The notes: a model not told the origin generated them from the letters alone. Shown: positions 21,531-32,813, counted from the first letter of the stretch. The stretch is 64,000 nucleotides of DNA from Enterobacter sp. CC120223-11 (GCF_900215375.1 NZ_OBEF01000001.1:406167-470166), one strand, 5' to 3'. Numbers and translations are program-made.

Positions 21531-21550
21531 ATGCCCTCAGTAATCCCTGA

Positions 21551-21620
21551 TGCCGGATGGCGCTGGCTAATCCAGCCTACAAATCCCCAGCATGTCAGGT
21601 AAGCCCAGCGCCACCTGACA
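21551..21620. repeat. REP-like palindromes between rne and flgL
   Basis: A GCCGGATGGCGCTGGCT unit ending in AGCCTAC is followed by the hairpin GTCAGGT-N12-ACCTGAC (21594-21619). Composition and placement between convergent genes fit degenerate REP/BIME repeats. Confidence 0.5.
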
Positions 21621-21642
21621 ACATTTTGTCACCCGTAAGCAG

Positions 21643-21679
21643 ATAAAAAAAGCCCGCGCCGGGGTGAGTGGCGCGGGCA
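21643..21679 (-). terminator. flgKL terminator
   Basis: On the minus strand GCCCGCGCC and GGCGCGGGC form a perfect 9-bp stem followed by TTTTTTT. It lies 43 bp after the flgL stop. Confidence 0.9.
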
Positions 21680-21721
21680 CAGAGAACATGGCTGATTCAG
21701 GGCATGTTCAAAACCGTTAAA

Positions 21722-22675
21722 TCACTTGTTCAGCTGGAACAGCGACATGCCCTGCATATCGCTGAACGCTTTGTAGGAGGCCTGAAGCGCCGCCTGTTGC
21801 ATGGTGTAGTTGGAGATGGTCGAGTTCCAGTCCACGTCAACGAGGTCGCTCATTTGCTGGGTCTGGTTGAGCTTGCGGTCATCGCCAAGCGCATTGAGCT
21901 TATCGAGTTCGTTCAGCTGCGTGCCGACCTCCGCCTGTACGCTCAGCACGTTGTTGAGCGAGTTACGCAGTCCACGGTTGGTTTCATCAATAGTCGCCTG
22001 AGCCGTTGCCTGCAGGGCATCATCCCCAGCCACTGGCTTGTTCAGCGCGTCAATGGCGTTATCCAACAACTTAAAGATATTTTTCTCCGGCAGAGTACCG
22101 TCCGGATTTTTCACCGCGTTTAGCGTGACGGCATCGAAAATTTTGTCGCCAGTGTGGCCGATGACCATCGAGCGGGAGGAGTCCACCTGCTGTTCAACGT
22201 TGGTGTTGCCGCCACCATAAACGCCCGAGGATGAATCAAACGGCGCGCTGTCCGTTTTATAGCCGGCAAACATATAACGACCGTTGCCGTCCTGGCTGTT
22301 GGCCAGGTTCATCAGCTGATCGCGAATTCCCTGTAATTCCGTCGCCATCGAGGCGCGGTCATCGTCGCTCAGGGTGCCGTTACCGGCGTAAACGATTTTT
22401 TCCTGCGCCGTCTGAATGGCGGTCGTCACCGACGCCAGGGTGTTGGTTTCCTGCGAGATACGCTGCGTTGCGAAACTGCGGGCGGAAGCAAACTGCGCCG
22501 TCTGGGCCTGCGCCTGGGACAACACCACCGCCTGAGAGGCTGCAATCGGATCGTCTGAAGGACGGTTGACGCGCTGGCCGGTGGACATCTGCTCGCCATA
22601 TTTCAGCCAGGAGGACTGGGAGTTGGTGATCCCGCCCATCGTCTGCTGGTACATCATTAAGGTACTGATACGCAT
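21722..22675 (-). CDS. flgL: Flagellar hook-filament junction protein FlgL (HAP3)
   Basis: A 317-residue flagellin-like junction protein beginning MRISTLMMYQQTMGGI and ending with the heptad-rich C-terminus of the family. It joins hook and filament together with FlgK and is exported by the flagellar type III system with FlgN as chaperone. Length equals E. coli FlgL. It follows flgK by 13 bp and shares its promoters. Confidence 0.96.
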   Translation of the reverse strand: MRISTLMMYQQTMGGITNSQSSWLKYGEQMSTGQRVNRPSDDPIAASQAVVLSQAQAQTAQFASARSFATQRISQETNTLASVTTAIQTAQEKIVYAGNGTLSDDDRASMATELQGIRDQLMNLANSQDGNGRYMFAGYKTDSAPFDSSSGVYGGGNTNVEQQVDSSRSMVIGHTGDKIFDAVTLNAVKNPDGTLPEKNIFKLLDNAIDALNKPVAGDDALQATAQATIDETNRGLRNSLNNVLSVQAEVGTQLNELDKLNALGDDRKLNQTQQMSDLVDVDWNSTISNYTMQQAALQASYKAFSDMQGMSLFQLNK

Positions 22676-22688
22676 TCGTCACGTCTCC

Positions 22689-24335
22689 TTAGCGAATATT
22701 GATCAGCGCGTCGAACAGCGTGCTGGCGGTCTGCATCACCTGGGCATTCGCCAGGTAGTACTGCTGATACAGCTGCAGGTTGCCGTACTCTTCATCGAGG
22801 TTAACGCCAGAAATGGACTGCTGCTGTTTGGTGAGCTGGGTAACGACGTTGCCCTGCGTAGTGCTGCTGGTTTCCAGCGTCGAGGTTTTGTTGCCCACGT
22901 CGCTGACCAGAGAAGCATAAGCATCGTTGACTGTTTTATTGCCGCCCACCAACTTGCTGTTTTGCAGATCCAGCAGCGCCTGGCCGTTGCGGTTATCGCT
23001 CTCGCCCGTTTCTAAGTCATCAACGCCCATGGCAATTTTGCTGGAGTCGCTCAGCGCCACGCTCATGTTCACAATGGCGTTAGCCACTGGCTTGACGGTA
23101 AAGCTGTCATTGGTCTGAACGTTGCCGCTGCTGATTTTGACACTCAAGCCGTCGAAATTGAGGCTGCCATCGGTTCCGGTCGTCGTTTTTACCGCCGTGT
23201 TATCCGATAAGCGCGTCACGTTCCAGTTCGTGCCGTCCCAGCTGACTTTATAATCCGTGGCCTGAACCTGGGTGCTGTCCGTCATGCTGACGCCGAGGCT
23301 GGCATCACCGGCGTTTTTGGTATTGCTAAGGGTCGTCGGGCCGCCGATATTGAAGAAATCACCGCCGTCATCGCCGTTGGCGTCAATGCCCTGCGCGTTC
23401 TGCTTGTTGAAGGCATCGGCAAAGGCCAGCGCCATCTGGTTCAGGCTGTTACGGGTCTGGTCCAGATCCTGCGAGCGGAAGGTCAGCAGGCCGCCGAGGG
23501 AGCCGGTGGTCAGCAGCTTCTCAGGAATTTCAATATTGCCCGCAACGTTGTCTACATAGGCCACGGTCGTACGAGAAGGATCTGCGCTGCTCGGTACAGC
23601 CGCCAGCTGGCGCGCAGTGCTGCCCTGCACCAGGCTGTAACCGTTCGCCATGGTGATGTTGTAGGTGCCGCCGTCCTGCACGTTCACTTCCACACCCACC
23701 AGCTGATTCAGCTGGCTGACGAGCTGGTCGCGCTGATCCAGCAGATCGTTAGGGGAAGCACCTGCCCCGACGCCGGTCAGTTTGGAAATTTTGTCGTTGA
23801 GCGTCGCAATCTGCTGCGAGTAGTTGTTGATCTGCGAAACGGTGGAGGCGATGGCGCCATTGACCTGTTTGTCCTGATCGCGCAGATACTGATCTGTAGT
23901 CTTAAACTGATTCACCAGCCCCTGAGCTTTGCCGAGCACGGACTGGCGCGCAGCCGGATCTTCGGCGTTGCTGACCAGCGTTTGCAGGCTGGAGTAGAAA
24001 TCCTGCAAGGTCGCGGAAATAGAGTTGGTGGTGTCCGACATCAAATCATCGATTTTCGACATCTGCTGGTAACGCGTCGTCAGGCCGCTGCTCTGGTTCT
24101 GCGCCGCATTCAGCTGGTTGGTGATGAAGGCATTGTACTCGCGCTGTACGCCGGAGACCGTCACCCCGTTGCCCACCCAGCCGCCTGCGCCCAGCGTGCT
24201 GTTCGCCGCGGAGAGCACCGTCGTCTGACGGGTGTAGCCAGAGACGTTGTAACTGGCAATGTTGTTACTGACGGTGTTCAGTGCCGCCTGAGCCGCACCG
24301 AGCCCGCTCATGGCGCTATTCATTAAACTGGACAT
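22689..24335 (-). CDS. flgK: Flagellar hook-filament junction protein FlgK (HAP1)
   Basis: A 548-residue junction protein. The N-terminus (SSLMNSAMSGLGAAQAALNTVSNNIA) and C-terminus (LDEEYGNLQLYQQYYLANAQVMQT region) are the conserved coiled-coil ends that polymerise; the centre is variable. E. coli FlgK is 547 residues. It forms the first junction zone on the hook. A near-consensus sigma-28 promoter lies just upstream of its start, in addition to read-through from the flgB operon. Confidence 0.97.
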   Translation of the reverse strand: MSSLMNSAMSGLGAAQAALNTVSNNIASYNVSGYTRQTTVLSAANSTLGAGGWVGNGVTVSGVQREYNAFITNQLNAAQNQSSGLTTRYQQMSKIDDLMSDTTNSISATLQDFYSSLQTLVSNAEDPAARQSVLGKAQGLVNQFKTTDQYLRDQDKQVNGAIASTVSQINNYSQQIATLNDKISKLTGVGAGASPNDLLDQRDQLVSQLNQLVGVEVNVQDGGTYNITMANGYSLVQGSTARQLAAVPSSADPSRTTVAYVDNVAGNIEIPEKLLTTGSLGGLLTFRSQDLDQTRNSLNQMALAFADAFNKQNAQGIDANGDDGGDFFNIGGPTTLSNTKNAGDASLGVSMTDSTQVQATDYKVSWDGTNWNVTRLSDNTAVKTTTGTDGSLNFDGLSVKISSGNVQTNDSFTVKPVANAIVNMSVALSDSSKIAMGVDDLETGESDNRNGQALLDLQNSKLVGGNKTVNDAYASLVSDVGNKTSTLETSSTTQGNVVTQLTKQQQSISGVNLDEEYGNLQLYQQYYLANAQVMQTASTLFDALINIR

Positions 24336-24376
24336 GGAGGTTCCTTTATTCTTTTAGACACGAGTCCTGACCAGAA

Positions 24377-24403
24377 TTATCGGCACCGGTCAGCCGAACT
24401 TGA
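24377..24403 (-). promoter_or_regulatory. Sigma-28 (FliA) promoter for flgKL
   Basis: On the minus strand TCAAGTTC (rc 24396-24403) and GCCGATAA (rc 24377-24384) are separated by exactly 11 bp. The -10 is a perfect match and the -35 6 of 8 to TAAAGTTT. It lies 42 bp before flgK and would permit class III expression of the junction proteins. Confidence 0.85.
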
Positions 24404-24409
24404 GCGGTT

Positions 24410-25363
24410 TCAGAACAGATTCTGGATATCGTTGCCGTAAGCCTTGCTCACCTTCTCACCCATCGCTTTCAGCTGCTGGATCATCCCGGTCAACTTACGG
24501 GCATAGTTTGGATCGGTGGCATAGCCCGCTCTCTGCAAAGCCTGTGCGCCCTGCTCTGGCGTTGCCGCTGATGTCACTGCCGCATAGCGCGGGTTACGGG
24601 TCAGTAGGCCGACGTAGTCGGAGAGCGCTTCAAGGTAAGAGCCGTAAACGCGGAAACGGGCTTTCACCTTCTTCATCTCCCCGTTTTCATATTCGGTGGT
24701 GGTGATTTCAGTGACTTTACCTTTCCAGTCGTTCGAGGCTTTCACGCCGAACAGGTTGAAGCTCGGCTCGCCATTTTCACGACGAATTTGCCGCTGGCCC
24801 CAGCCGGACTCGAGCGCCGCCTGGGCAAGGATCAGGTGATGTGGGATCCCGCTCTGTTCACTGGCAAGCTTAGCCGGGAGCGAAAGCTGGGCGAGGAAGT
24901 CGTGGCTGTCGCCCGGCAGATCTGCGGCATCGCTGGCATCCGGGGCTTTCGGCATCGCTTTGCGCACCATCTGCGTCAGCGCTGAGTTCTGATAGCTGGT
25001 GACGGTTTCCAGGTCAAACTTCAGCGGCACCTGGGCAGGCGCATCTTTCGGCCCGCCCTGTGCCGCGGTCATCTGACGGACCATTTCGTCCGCCAGCCCC
25101 AGGCCTTTGCCCGCGGTCATCTGCTGGGCAATTTGCTGATCGTACATACTGGTGTAGAGGCGCGTCTGGTCGCTGTTGAACAGGCCGTCTTTCGGCAACG
25201 CCTCGCGCATGCTTTTCAGCATCATCTGCACGAACATGCCCTCGACCTGCCGGGCCACAGGCCTTAAGTTTGCCTGCGGATCGTTCCCGGCCTTCACCTT
25301 CAGCTCGTTCAGCGACTGCGCGTCCCAGGCCGCGCTCGCCATTAGCTTGCTGTCGCCCAGCAT
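24410..25363 (-). CDS. flgJ: FlgJ, rod cap and peptidoglycan hydrolase
   Basis: A 317-residue protein (E. coli 313). The N-terminal half (about 1-100, MASAAWDAQSLNELK and RQVEGMFVQMMLKSM) is the rod-capping domain. The C-terminal half (about 155-317) is a beta-N-acetylglucosaminidase domain with catalytic Glu185 in AALESGWGQR. It is exported to the periplasm without a cleaved signal and opens the cell wall for the rod. It adjoins flgI, sharing one base, and ends 75 bp before flgK. Confidence 0.96.
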   Translation of the reverse strand: MLGDSKLMASAAWDAQSLNELKVKAGNDPQANLRPVARQVEGMFVQMMLKSMREALPKDGLFNSDQTRLYTSMYDQQIAQQMTAGKGLGLADEMVRQMTAAQGGPKDAPAQVPLKFDLETVTSYQNSALTQMVRKAMPKAPDASDAADLPGDSHDFLAQLSLPAKLASEQSGIPHHLILAQAALESGWGQRQIRRENGEPSFNLFGVKASNDWKGKVTEITTTEYENGEMKKVKARFRVYGSYLEALSDYVGLLTRNPRYAAVTSAATPEQGAQALQRAGYATDPNYARKLTGMIQQLKAMGEKVSKAYGNDIQNLF

Positions 25364-26460
25364 CAGATAATTTCCACTTTGGCGCGCAGGCAGCCTGCGG
25401 TTTGCATCGACTGGAGAATCGACATCAATTCCAGCGGGGAAGCACCCAGCGCGTTCAGTGCCCGCACCACGTTGTTCAGGTTGGCGCTGGAACGAATGCT
25501 CTGCATCGCCCCGCCGCTCTGGCGCAGATCGATTTGCGTTTGCGGCGTCACCACCGTTGACCCTCCGCCAAATGGCGTATCCGGCTGGCTGACCTGGGCA
25601 GAACGGTTCACCGTTACCGACAGATTGCCCTGTGCCACCGCACAGCTATCGAGCGTCACTTCGCGGTTCATCACCACCGAACCGGTGCGAGAGTTGATTA
25701 TCACTTTCGCATCCTGAGGCGTGACGTTCACTTCCATATTCTGAATATCCGCCAGCATCCGCACCTGATTGCTGCCGCCACTTGAAGCACGGATCTGCAC
25801 GGTACGCGCATCAAGCGCCGTGGCACTACCGAAGCCGCCGCGGCGGTTGATGGTGTCGGCAATCTGCTGCGCCATGCCAAAATCATCGTCATTCAGCTGC
25901 AGGTTGATGGTGTTACCGGCGCCAAACTGCGTCGGCAGTTCACGCTCGATGGTGGCGCCATTGGTGATGCGCCCGCCGTTCAGCTGGTTGACCTGCACGC
26001 TGCTGCCGCCTGCCGAGGCACCTGCGCCGCCGACCAGGATGTTCCCCTGCGCCAGCGCATACACCTGGCTATCGACGCCCTTCATAGGCGTCATCAGCAG
26101 CGTCCCGCCGCGCAGGCTTTTGGCGTTGCCCATTGAGGAGACGACGACGTCAATCATCTGTCCCTGACGGCCAAACGCCGGAAGCTGCGCGGTTACCATG
26201 ACAGCCGCCACGTTCTTCAGCTGCATGTTGGTGCCCGCAGGCACGGTAATGCCTAGCTGGGACAGCATGTTGTTCAGCGTTTGCGTGGTGAAAGGTGTCT
26301 GGGTTGTCTGGTCGCCCGTGCCATCGAGGCCGACGACAAGGCCGTAGCCAATCAGGGAGTTTTCGCGCACGCCCTGCACGCTGGTGAGGTCGCGAATACG
26401 CTCGGCCTGAGCGAATCCCACCACCAGAATCAGAGCAATACCTAGCAGAGTTTTAAACAT
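25363..26460 (-). CDS. flgI: Flagellar P-ring protein FlgI
   Basis: A 365-residue periplasmic protein, equal in length to E. coli FlgI. A Sec signal peptide (about residues 1-19, ending AQA) is followed by [15 protein letters not shown] and highly conserved sequence to the C-terminal [16 protein letters not shown]. Two cysteines near residues 254 and 360 are those expected to form a disulfide. It builds the P ring around the rod with FlgA as chaperone. The ATG at 26458-26460 starts the signal peptide. Confidence 0.96.
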   Translation of the reverse strand: MFKTLLGIALILVVGFAQAERIRDLTSVQGVRENSLIGYGLVVGLDGTGDQTTQTPFTTQTLNNMLSQLGITVPAGTNMQLKNVAAVMVTAQLPAFGRQGQMIDVVVSSMGNAKSLRGGTLLMTPMKGVDSQVYALAQGNILVGGAGASAGGSSVQVNQLNGGRITNGATIERELPTQFGAGNTINLQLNDDDFGMAQQIADTINRRGGFGSATALDARTVQIRASSGGSNQVRMLADIQNMEVNVTPQDAKVIINSRTGSVVMNREVTLDSCAVAQGNLSVTVNRSAQVSQPDTPFGGGSTVVTPQTQIDLRQSGGAMQSIRSSANLNNVVRALNALGASPLELMSILQSMQTAGCLRAKVEII

Positions 26461-26471
26461 GTTCCACCTCA

Positions 26472-27170
26472 TTACATCGGCGACAGGTTAAGGAAGAAAC
26501 GCTGCAGCCAGCCCATGTTTTGCGCTTCGTTAATATAGCCGTTGCCGACATACTCAATACGGGCATCCGCCACCTGAGTAGACGGCACGGTGTTGCTGCC
26601 GCTGATGGTGCGCGGGTTAACGACGCCGGAGAAGCGAATAAATTCGGTCCCCTGGTTGATGGCGATTTGCTTCTCGCCCACCACGTGCAGGTTGCCGTTC
26701 GCCAGCACCTGATCGACCGTTACCGTCAGCGTGCCGCTGAAGGTGTTGCTGGCGTTGGCCCCGCCTTTACCGTTAAAGGAGTTGCCGCCGGAAGCCTCCA
26801 CATCGGCGCGCGCATTGCCAAACAGGCCCTGCAGATAGCGCGGCACGGTGTCGAAGCCGAAATTGGTTTTGCCATCGCGGCTGGCGTTCGCCGACGAGCT
26901 TTTCGACGCGCTGACGTTCTCCTGCAGCTGGATGGTCAGCGTATCGCCGATGTTGCGCGGACGTCGGTCTTCAAACAGCGGCTGATAGCCGTAGTTAATG
27001 GGCTGCGCGCTCTGGAAAATTGAGCCATTGACCACCGGTACCGGGCCGGGTACGGGCTGTGCGGTTGTCGCCCCTTCCACCAGCGGTTTTGAGGGGATCC
27101 ATGCGCATCCGGCCTGAGTCAGGGCCAGGACCACGAAAAGCGGATAACGAAACGCTGAGGATTTTTGCAT
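26472..27170 (-). CDS. flgH: Flagellar L-ring lipoprotein FlgH
   Basis: A 232-residue lipoprotein, equal in length to E. coli FlgH. The signal peptide ends TQAGC with the lipidated Cys at residue 22; the mature part has [16 protein letters not shown] and ends [14 protein letters not shown]. It forms the L ring in the outer membrane. The start was set at MQKSSAF because longer in-frame extensions overlap flgG and have no signal sequence. The lipobox has Gln-Ala instead of the common Leu-(Ala/Ser) ahead of Gly-Cys, which is slightly unusual. Confidence 0.95.
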   Translation of the reverse strand: MQKSSAFRYPLFVVLALTQAGCAWIPSKPLVEGATTAQPVPGPVPVVNGSIFQSAQPINYGYQPLFEDRRPRNIGDTLTIQLQENVSASKSSSANASRDGKTNFGFDTVPRYLQGLFGNARADVEASGGNSFNGKGGANASNTFSGTLTVTVDQVLANGNLHVVGEKQIAINQGTEFIRFSGVVNPRTISGSNTVPSTQVADARIEYVGNGYINEAQNMGWLQRFFLNLSPM

Positions 27171-27225
27171 TGCTCTTATCTTCTGAATCAAAAAACCGGT
27201 GCAGGACATCTGCACCGGTAGAGTC

Positions 27226-28781
<1,556 letters not shown>

Positions 28782-28801
28782 AAAACCGTCCCGTCAGGCG
28801 C

Positions 28802-30052
28802 TTAGCGCAGGTTAACCAGGGTGTTGAGGATCTGATCCTGGGTTTTGATGGTCTGCGCGTTCGACTGATAGTTACGCTGCGCGACAATCATGTTCACCAG
28901 TTCTTTACTCAGATCGACGTTCGAGGCTTCCAGCGCGCCGTTGGTCAGGGTGCCGAAGTTGCCGGTGCCTGCGGTGCCGAGCAGCGCCACGCCAGAGGCC
29001 TGCGTCGCCGACCAGACGTTGTCGCCTTCGGACTGCAGCCCTTCGTTGTTGGCGAAGTTTGCCAGCGTGATCTGCCCCAGCAGCTGCGTCTGTTCGTTGG
29101 AATAGTTGCCTACCACGGTGCCATCGTCGTTGATCTGATAGCTCACCAGGTTGCCCGGCTTATAGCCGTTCTGGTTGGTGGCCACGATGTCGTTGGAGCC
29201 GGTGTTCTGCTGCATGGAGTTCAGGAAACTCAGCTGGAAGGTGCTGGCCGCGGAGCCGTTCAGGCTGGCCAGGCTTACCTGGAAATCTGGCGTTGCGTTA
29301 GGTGCCGTGTTGAGGACGCCGCCGACGTAGTTATAAACGCCTTTCAGCGAACCGTTGTCATTAAACTGCATCTGCGCCTGCTTCACGGCAGTTGCCCCTG
29401 CCACGCTGGAATCCTGGGTATAAACATCCCAGTTGTTGGCGCTGTTTTTCACGTAATAGATGTTGACGTCGTGGGAGTTACCCAGGCTGTCAAACACCGT
29501 CACGGTGCCTTTTTTGTTGTAAGTGTCGGCGTCGGTGGCATCAAACGGGGCTTTCGTCGGAACGGCGTCCGTGGAGTTCAGGTTGATCTGCATGGAGGCG
29601 TTGGAAGTCACTTTCGCCGCCATCAGCGTGTTTGGAATGGTCAGGCCCACAGGGTTAGCACCCTGCTGGATGGTTGGCGGCGTGCCAGTTGCCGGGTAGC
29701 CGGTCAGCTGCAGGCCCTGCATGTTCACCAGGTTGCGGTTTTCATCCAGCTTGAACTGACCGTTACGGCTGTAGTACACGGAGCCGTTGGCGTCGGTCAG
29801 ACGGAAGAAGCCGTTCTGGCTGATGGCCACGTCCAGCGCGCGTCCGGTGCTGGTGGTGGTGCCGTCGTTAAAGTCCTGGGTGATGCCAGCCACTTTCACG
29901 CCGAGGCCCACTTTGGAGCCGGCGAACATATCGGCGAAAGAGGCGGTACCGGCTTTAAAACCGTAGGTTGCGGAGTTGGCGATGTTGTTGCCAATCACGT
30001 CGAGGTTGGTGGAGGCCGCGTTCAGGCCGCTGACCGCTTGAGAAAATGCCAT
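28802..30052 (-). CDS. flgE: Flagellar hook protein FlgE
   Basis: A 416-residue hook subunit with conserved ends (FSQAVSGLNAASTNLDVIGNNIANS; ELVNMIVAQRNYQSNAQTI in the C-terminal helix). E. coli FlgE is about 402, so this one is about 14 residues longer, most likely in the surface-exposed middle. It polymerises on the rod under the FlgD cap. Confidence 0.95.
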   Translation of the reverse strand: MAFSQAVSGLNAASTNLDVIGNNIANSATYGFKAGTASFADMFAGSKVGLGVKVAGITQDFNDGTTTSTGRALDVAISQNGFFRLTDANGSVYYSRNGQFKLDENRNLVNMQGLQLTGYPATGTPPTIQQGANPVGLTIPNTLMAAKVTSNASMQINLNSTDAVPTKAPFDATDADTYNKKGTVTVFDSLGNSHDVNIYYVKNSANNWDVYTQDSSVAGATAVKQAQMQFNDNGSLKGVYNYVGGVLNTAPNATPDFQVSLASLNGSAASTFQLSFLNSMQQNTGSNDIVATNQNGYKPGNLVSYQINDDGTVVGNYSNEQTQLLGQITLANFANNEGLQSEGDNVWSATQASGVALLGTAGTGNFGTLTNGALEASNVDLSKELVNMIVAQRNYQSNAQTIKTQDQILNTLVNLR

Positions 30053-30078
30053 GTCTTAACTCCTGCCAGGTTGAAGGC

Positions 30079-30771
30079 TTAAATAATCTGACGAACTTCG
30101 TCGAGCGTGGTGGTGCCATACGTGCCGAGATCCAGCAGATTACCGCTGCTTCCCTTCGTGACCCCTTGCACCAGCGCGAACTGGAGCGGCTGAGCGACCA
30201 GCTGCGTGCCGTTGGTGCTGGCAGCAATCGAGACGCTGTAGGCGCCGTCAGGAACGGTAGAACCATCTGACGCGGTGCCGTCCCAGGTAAAGGTATGCAC
30301 GCCCGCCGTCTGGCTACCGAGATCCAGCGTACGAATGACTTTGCCCGTGCTGTCGGTAATGGTGGCGGTCGCTTTATCTGCGGCCTGGGTCAGCTCCACA
30401 CCAAACGGCGTTGTGCTGGCTTTGCCGTCCGTATCGGAACCGGCAAGCACGACGGAGCCCGGGATCATCACGCCGTGGCCAATCAGGTTTGAGGCCTGTA
30501 ATGACTGGCTGTTGTCGATCTGTCCGGAGATAGAACCGAGGGTGGTATTGAGCTTTTCAATCCCGCTGACGGTGCTGATTTGCGCCAGCTGAGAGGTCAA
30601 CTGGGCGTTGTCCATCGGGTTGGTTGGGTCCTGGTTTTTCAGCTGCGCCACCAGCAGCGTCAGGAAGCTGCTTTGCAGATCGTTGGCGCTGCTGCTGGTC
30701 AGGCTTCCGCTTGAAGTAGTGGACTGGACACCGGTGTTAGTCGGGTCATTGACGTTCACGGCAATAGACAT
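30079..30771 (-). CDS. flgD: Flagellar hook cap FlgD
   Basis: A 230-residue hook scaffolding protein (E. coli 231). The N-terminal export and cap region includes FLTLLVAQLKNQDPTNPMDN; the C-terminal part has Tudor/Ig-like FlgD domains including the TFTWDGTASDGSTVPDG block. It caps the growing hook and leaves when the hook is complete. It lies between flgC and flgE. Confidence 0.96.
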   Translation of the reverse strand: MSIAVNVNDPTNTGVQSTTSSGSLTSSSANDLQSSFLTLLVAQLKNQDPTNPMDNAQLTSQLAQISTVSGIEKLNTTLGSISGQIDNSQSLQASNLIGHGVMIPGSVVLAGSDTDGKASTTPFGVELTQAADKATATITDSTGKVIRTLDLGSQTAGVHTFTWDGTASDGSTVPDGAYSVSIAASTNGTQLVAQPLQFALVQGVTKGSSGNLLDLGTYGTTTLDEVRQII

Positions 30772-30782
30772 CGTTTTCTCCG

Positions 30783-31187
30783 TTACTGACCGAGGGTCAG
30801 CGTTTTGAGCATCATGCTCTTGACGGTATTGAGGACTTCAACGTTGGCCTGATAGCTACGGGAAGCAGACATGGTGTTGACCATCTCTTCCACCACGTCC
30901 ACGTTAGGCATCTTGACGTAGCCTTTGGCGTCCGCCAGCGGATTCCCCGGCTGGTAAACCAGTTTGAAGGGATCCTGGCTCTCGACCACGTCGGCCACTT
31001 TCACACCGCCCGTAGCCGCACCCACTGGCGCATCCACCTGGAACACAACCTGTTTGGCGCGATAAGGCTGGCCGTCAGGGCCGGTCACGCTGTCGGCGTT
31101 GGCGAGGTTACTCGCCGCCACGTTCAGGCGTTTGGACTGCGCGGTCAGCGCCGATCCGGCCACGTCAAAAATATTCAGTAATGCCAT
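30783..31187 (-). CDS. flgC: Flagellar proximal rod protein FlgC
   Basis: A 134-residue rod protein, same length as E. coli FlgC, with [16 protein letters not shown] near the N-terminus and [19 protein letters not shown] in the C-terminal helix. It follows flgB by 3 bp and precedes flgD. Confidence 0.97.
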   Translation of the reverse strand: MALLNIFDVAGSALTAQSKRLNVAASNLANADSVTGPDGQPYRAKQVVFQVDAPVGAATGGVKVADVVESQDPFKLVYQPGNPLADAKGYVKMPNVDVVEEMVNTMSASRSYQANVEVLNTVKSMMLKTLTLGQ

Positions 31188-31190
31188 GAC

Positions 31191-31604
31191 TTAGTTCCCC
31201 TGTAGCACGGTCATCATGCTTTTGATTTGCCCGCCCAGCACGGTGAGACCGGTCTGGTATTGCAGGCTGTTGTCAGCGAATTGCGTGCGCTCCCGGTCCA
31301 TATCGACGGTGTTCCCGTCCATGGATGGCTGGTCAGGTACCCGATACATCAGGTCTACAGAGGGGGCGGTCATCGCCTGGGCTGGAATGTGACGTTCAGA
31401 GGTCAGCGTGAGTGACACGCCGGTGGTCTCCGCGCGCCCGCGATCCATCACTTTTTTCAGTTCCGAAGCAAAGTCAACATCGCGCGCCTGATACCCCGGG
31501 GTATCGGCGTTGGCAATGTTGGCCGCCAGGATTTCCTGACGCTGGGCGCGCAGGTTCAACGCTTCCTGTTGAAAACGTAGCGCGGCGTCGAGTTTATCGA
31601 GCAT
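31191..31604 (-). CDS. flgB: Flagellar proximal rod protein FlgB
   Basis: A 137-residue rod protein containing [20 protein letters not shown] and the C-terminal [14 protein letters not shown] segment. E. coli FlgB is 138. It is the first gene of the flgBCDEFGHIJ class II operon and is divergent from flgA; the shared gap contains a FlhDC-type site. Confidence 0.97.
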   Translation of the reverse strand: MLDKLDAALRFQQEALNLRAQRQEILAANIANADTPGYQARDVDFASELKKVMDRGRAETTGVSLTLTSERHIPAQAMTAPSVDLMYRVPDQPSMDGNTVDMDRERTQFADNSLQYQTGLTVLGGQIKSMMTVLQGN

Positions 31605-31666
31605 GTCTCCTCCGCTGGTGGCAGGTGTTCATTCAGCGTTCAGATTAATCCCAATTCCGTCACGCC

Positions 31667-31708
31667 ATCGTCGGAATAAAAGCAAAATGCAGCGCTATTT
31701 GTTGCGTT
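31667..31708. promoter_or_regulatory. FlhD4C2 binding site between flgA and flgB
   Basis: The right half CGCTATTTGTTGCGTT (31693-31708) matches the FlhDC half-site exactly when read as AACGCAAC-AAATAGCG. A weaker inverted partner lies 10 bp to the left. The arrangement in a divergent flgA/flgB gap matches the class II promoters of E. coli and Salmonella. Confidence 0.7.
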
Positions 31709-31727
31709 GAAGTTATTCGCTTCCGGG

Positions 31728-31733
31728 TAAAAT
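31728..31733 (+). promoter_or_regulatory. Candidate flgA -10 element
   Basis: TAAAAT lies 20 bp past the FlhDC half-site with no matching -35, as expected for an activator-dependent class II promoter. The predicted start is about 31740, giving a short leader to the flgA ATG at 31763. Confidence 0.5.
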
Positions 31734-31762
31734 TTGCTTCATCCTGATGAGTGGAGTTGCCC

Positions 31763-32422
31763 ATGCGAAACCTGAAAAACACGCTTATGCTGACGCTCAC
31801 GCTGCTGAGTCCGGCGGCTATCGCGCAGGATTTAACGCAGCAGCTGGACGCTTTTTTTGTTCAGCGTCTGGCAGGGTTCAGCGACTCGGTGAAGGTGAGC
31901 CTGCGTAATCCAGGCAATGCGATGCCGCAGTGCGAACAGCCTGCGCTGAGCGTGATGGGTAACAACAAGCTCTGGGGAAACCAGACGGTACAGGCGCAGT
32001 GCGGAACGGAAAAACGCTATCTGCAGGTCTTTGTTGAAGCGACGGGGAACTACGTCGTTGCCGCACAACCTGTTGTCCGTGGCACGAAGCTCGAACCCGG
32101 CAGCGTGACGCTCAAGCGTGGGCGGCTGGACCAGCTGCCGCCGCGCACGATGCTGGACATCAATCAGGCTCAGAACGCGGTATCATTGCGGGATCTGGCC
32201 GCAGGACAGCCGGTGCAGCTGTCGATGCTGCGCCAATCCTGGCGAGTGAAGGCCGGGCAGAAGGTGCAGGTTATCGCCCAGGGCGACGGCTTTAGCGCCA
32301 ATGCGGAGGGCCAGGCGCTGAACAACGCCGCCGTGGCGCAAAACGCCCGTGTCAGAATGCCGTCAGGCCAGGTGGTGAGCGGTCAGGTAGACGCTGATGG
32401 GAATATTCTTATTAATTTATAA
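31763..32422 (+). CDS. flgA: FlgA, periplasmic chaperone for P-ring assembly
   Basis: A 219-residue periplasmic protein, same length as E. coli FlgA. A Sec signal peptide ends near AIA (about residue 21). The C-terminal SAF-like domain contains VRGTKLEPG, LPPRTMLDINQ and the conserved QGDGFSANAEGQALNNA. It assists FlgI assembly. The ATG at 31763 is used; a GTG four codons earlier is in frame but has a poor context. It is divergent from flgB and followed by flgM. Confidence 0.95.
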   Translation: MRNLKNTLMLTLTLLSPAAIAQDLTQQLDAFFVQRLAGFSDSVKVSLRNPGNAMPQCEQPALSVMGNNKLWGNQTVQAQCGTEKRYLQVFVEATGNYVVAAQPVVRGTKLEPGSVTLKRGRLDQLPPRTMLDINQAQNAVSLRDLAAGQPVQLSMLRQSWRVKAGQKVQVIAQGDGFSANAEGQALNNAAVAQNARVRMPSGQVVSGQVDADGNILINL

Positions 32423-32428
32423 TGGCCT

Positions 32429-32455
32429 TAAAGAATCTGCGAACCCTGCCGATAA
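32429..32455 (+). promoter_or_regulatory. Sigma-28 (FliA) promoter for flgMN
   Basis: TAAAGAAT, an 11-bp spacer and GCCGATAA: the -10 is perfect and the -35 matches 6 of 8. It starts 6 bp after the flgA stop and would drive the class III transcript of flgM and flgN, as in E. coli and Salmonella. Confidence 0.93.
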
Positions 32456-32515
32456 ATAATCAAACACTGATGATGGCAGGCCACCGCGCCATATAACCTC
32501 GATGAGGACAGGACA

Positions 32516-32809
32516 ATGAGCATTGATCGTACATCGCCCCTGAAGCCCGTTAACGCCGTTCAGCCGCGTGAGCCGAATGAAGCCCAGGCGCAGAAAGCGC
32601 GTCTGGATAAAACCTCGGCTGCCAACAGCACCAGCGTCACGCTGAGCGAAGCGCAGTCCAGCCTGATGCAGCCGCGCAATAGCGACGTCAACATGGAACG
32701 CGTTGAAGCGCTGAAAACCGCTATTCGTAATGGCGAACTGAAAATGGATACCGGCAAAATCGCCGATTCGCTGATTTCTGATACCCAGAGCTGGCTGCAG
32801 AGTAAATAA
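32516..32809 (+). CDS. flgM: Anti-sigma-28 factor FlgM
   Basis: A 97-residue protein, same length as E. coli FlgM. The N-terminal half is polar and disordered-looking and the C-terminal half (about 41-97, [12 protein letters not shown] to DTQSWLQSK) is the sigma-28-binding part. It holds FliA inactive until the hook is finished, then is secreted. It is 4 bp upstream of flgN. Confidence 0.96.
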   Translation: MSIDRTSPLKPVNAVQPREPNEAQAQKARLDKTSAANSTSVTLSEAQSSLMQPRNSDVNMERVEALKTAIRNGELKMDTGKIADSLISDTQSWLQSK

Positions 32810-32813
32810 CCCA

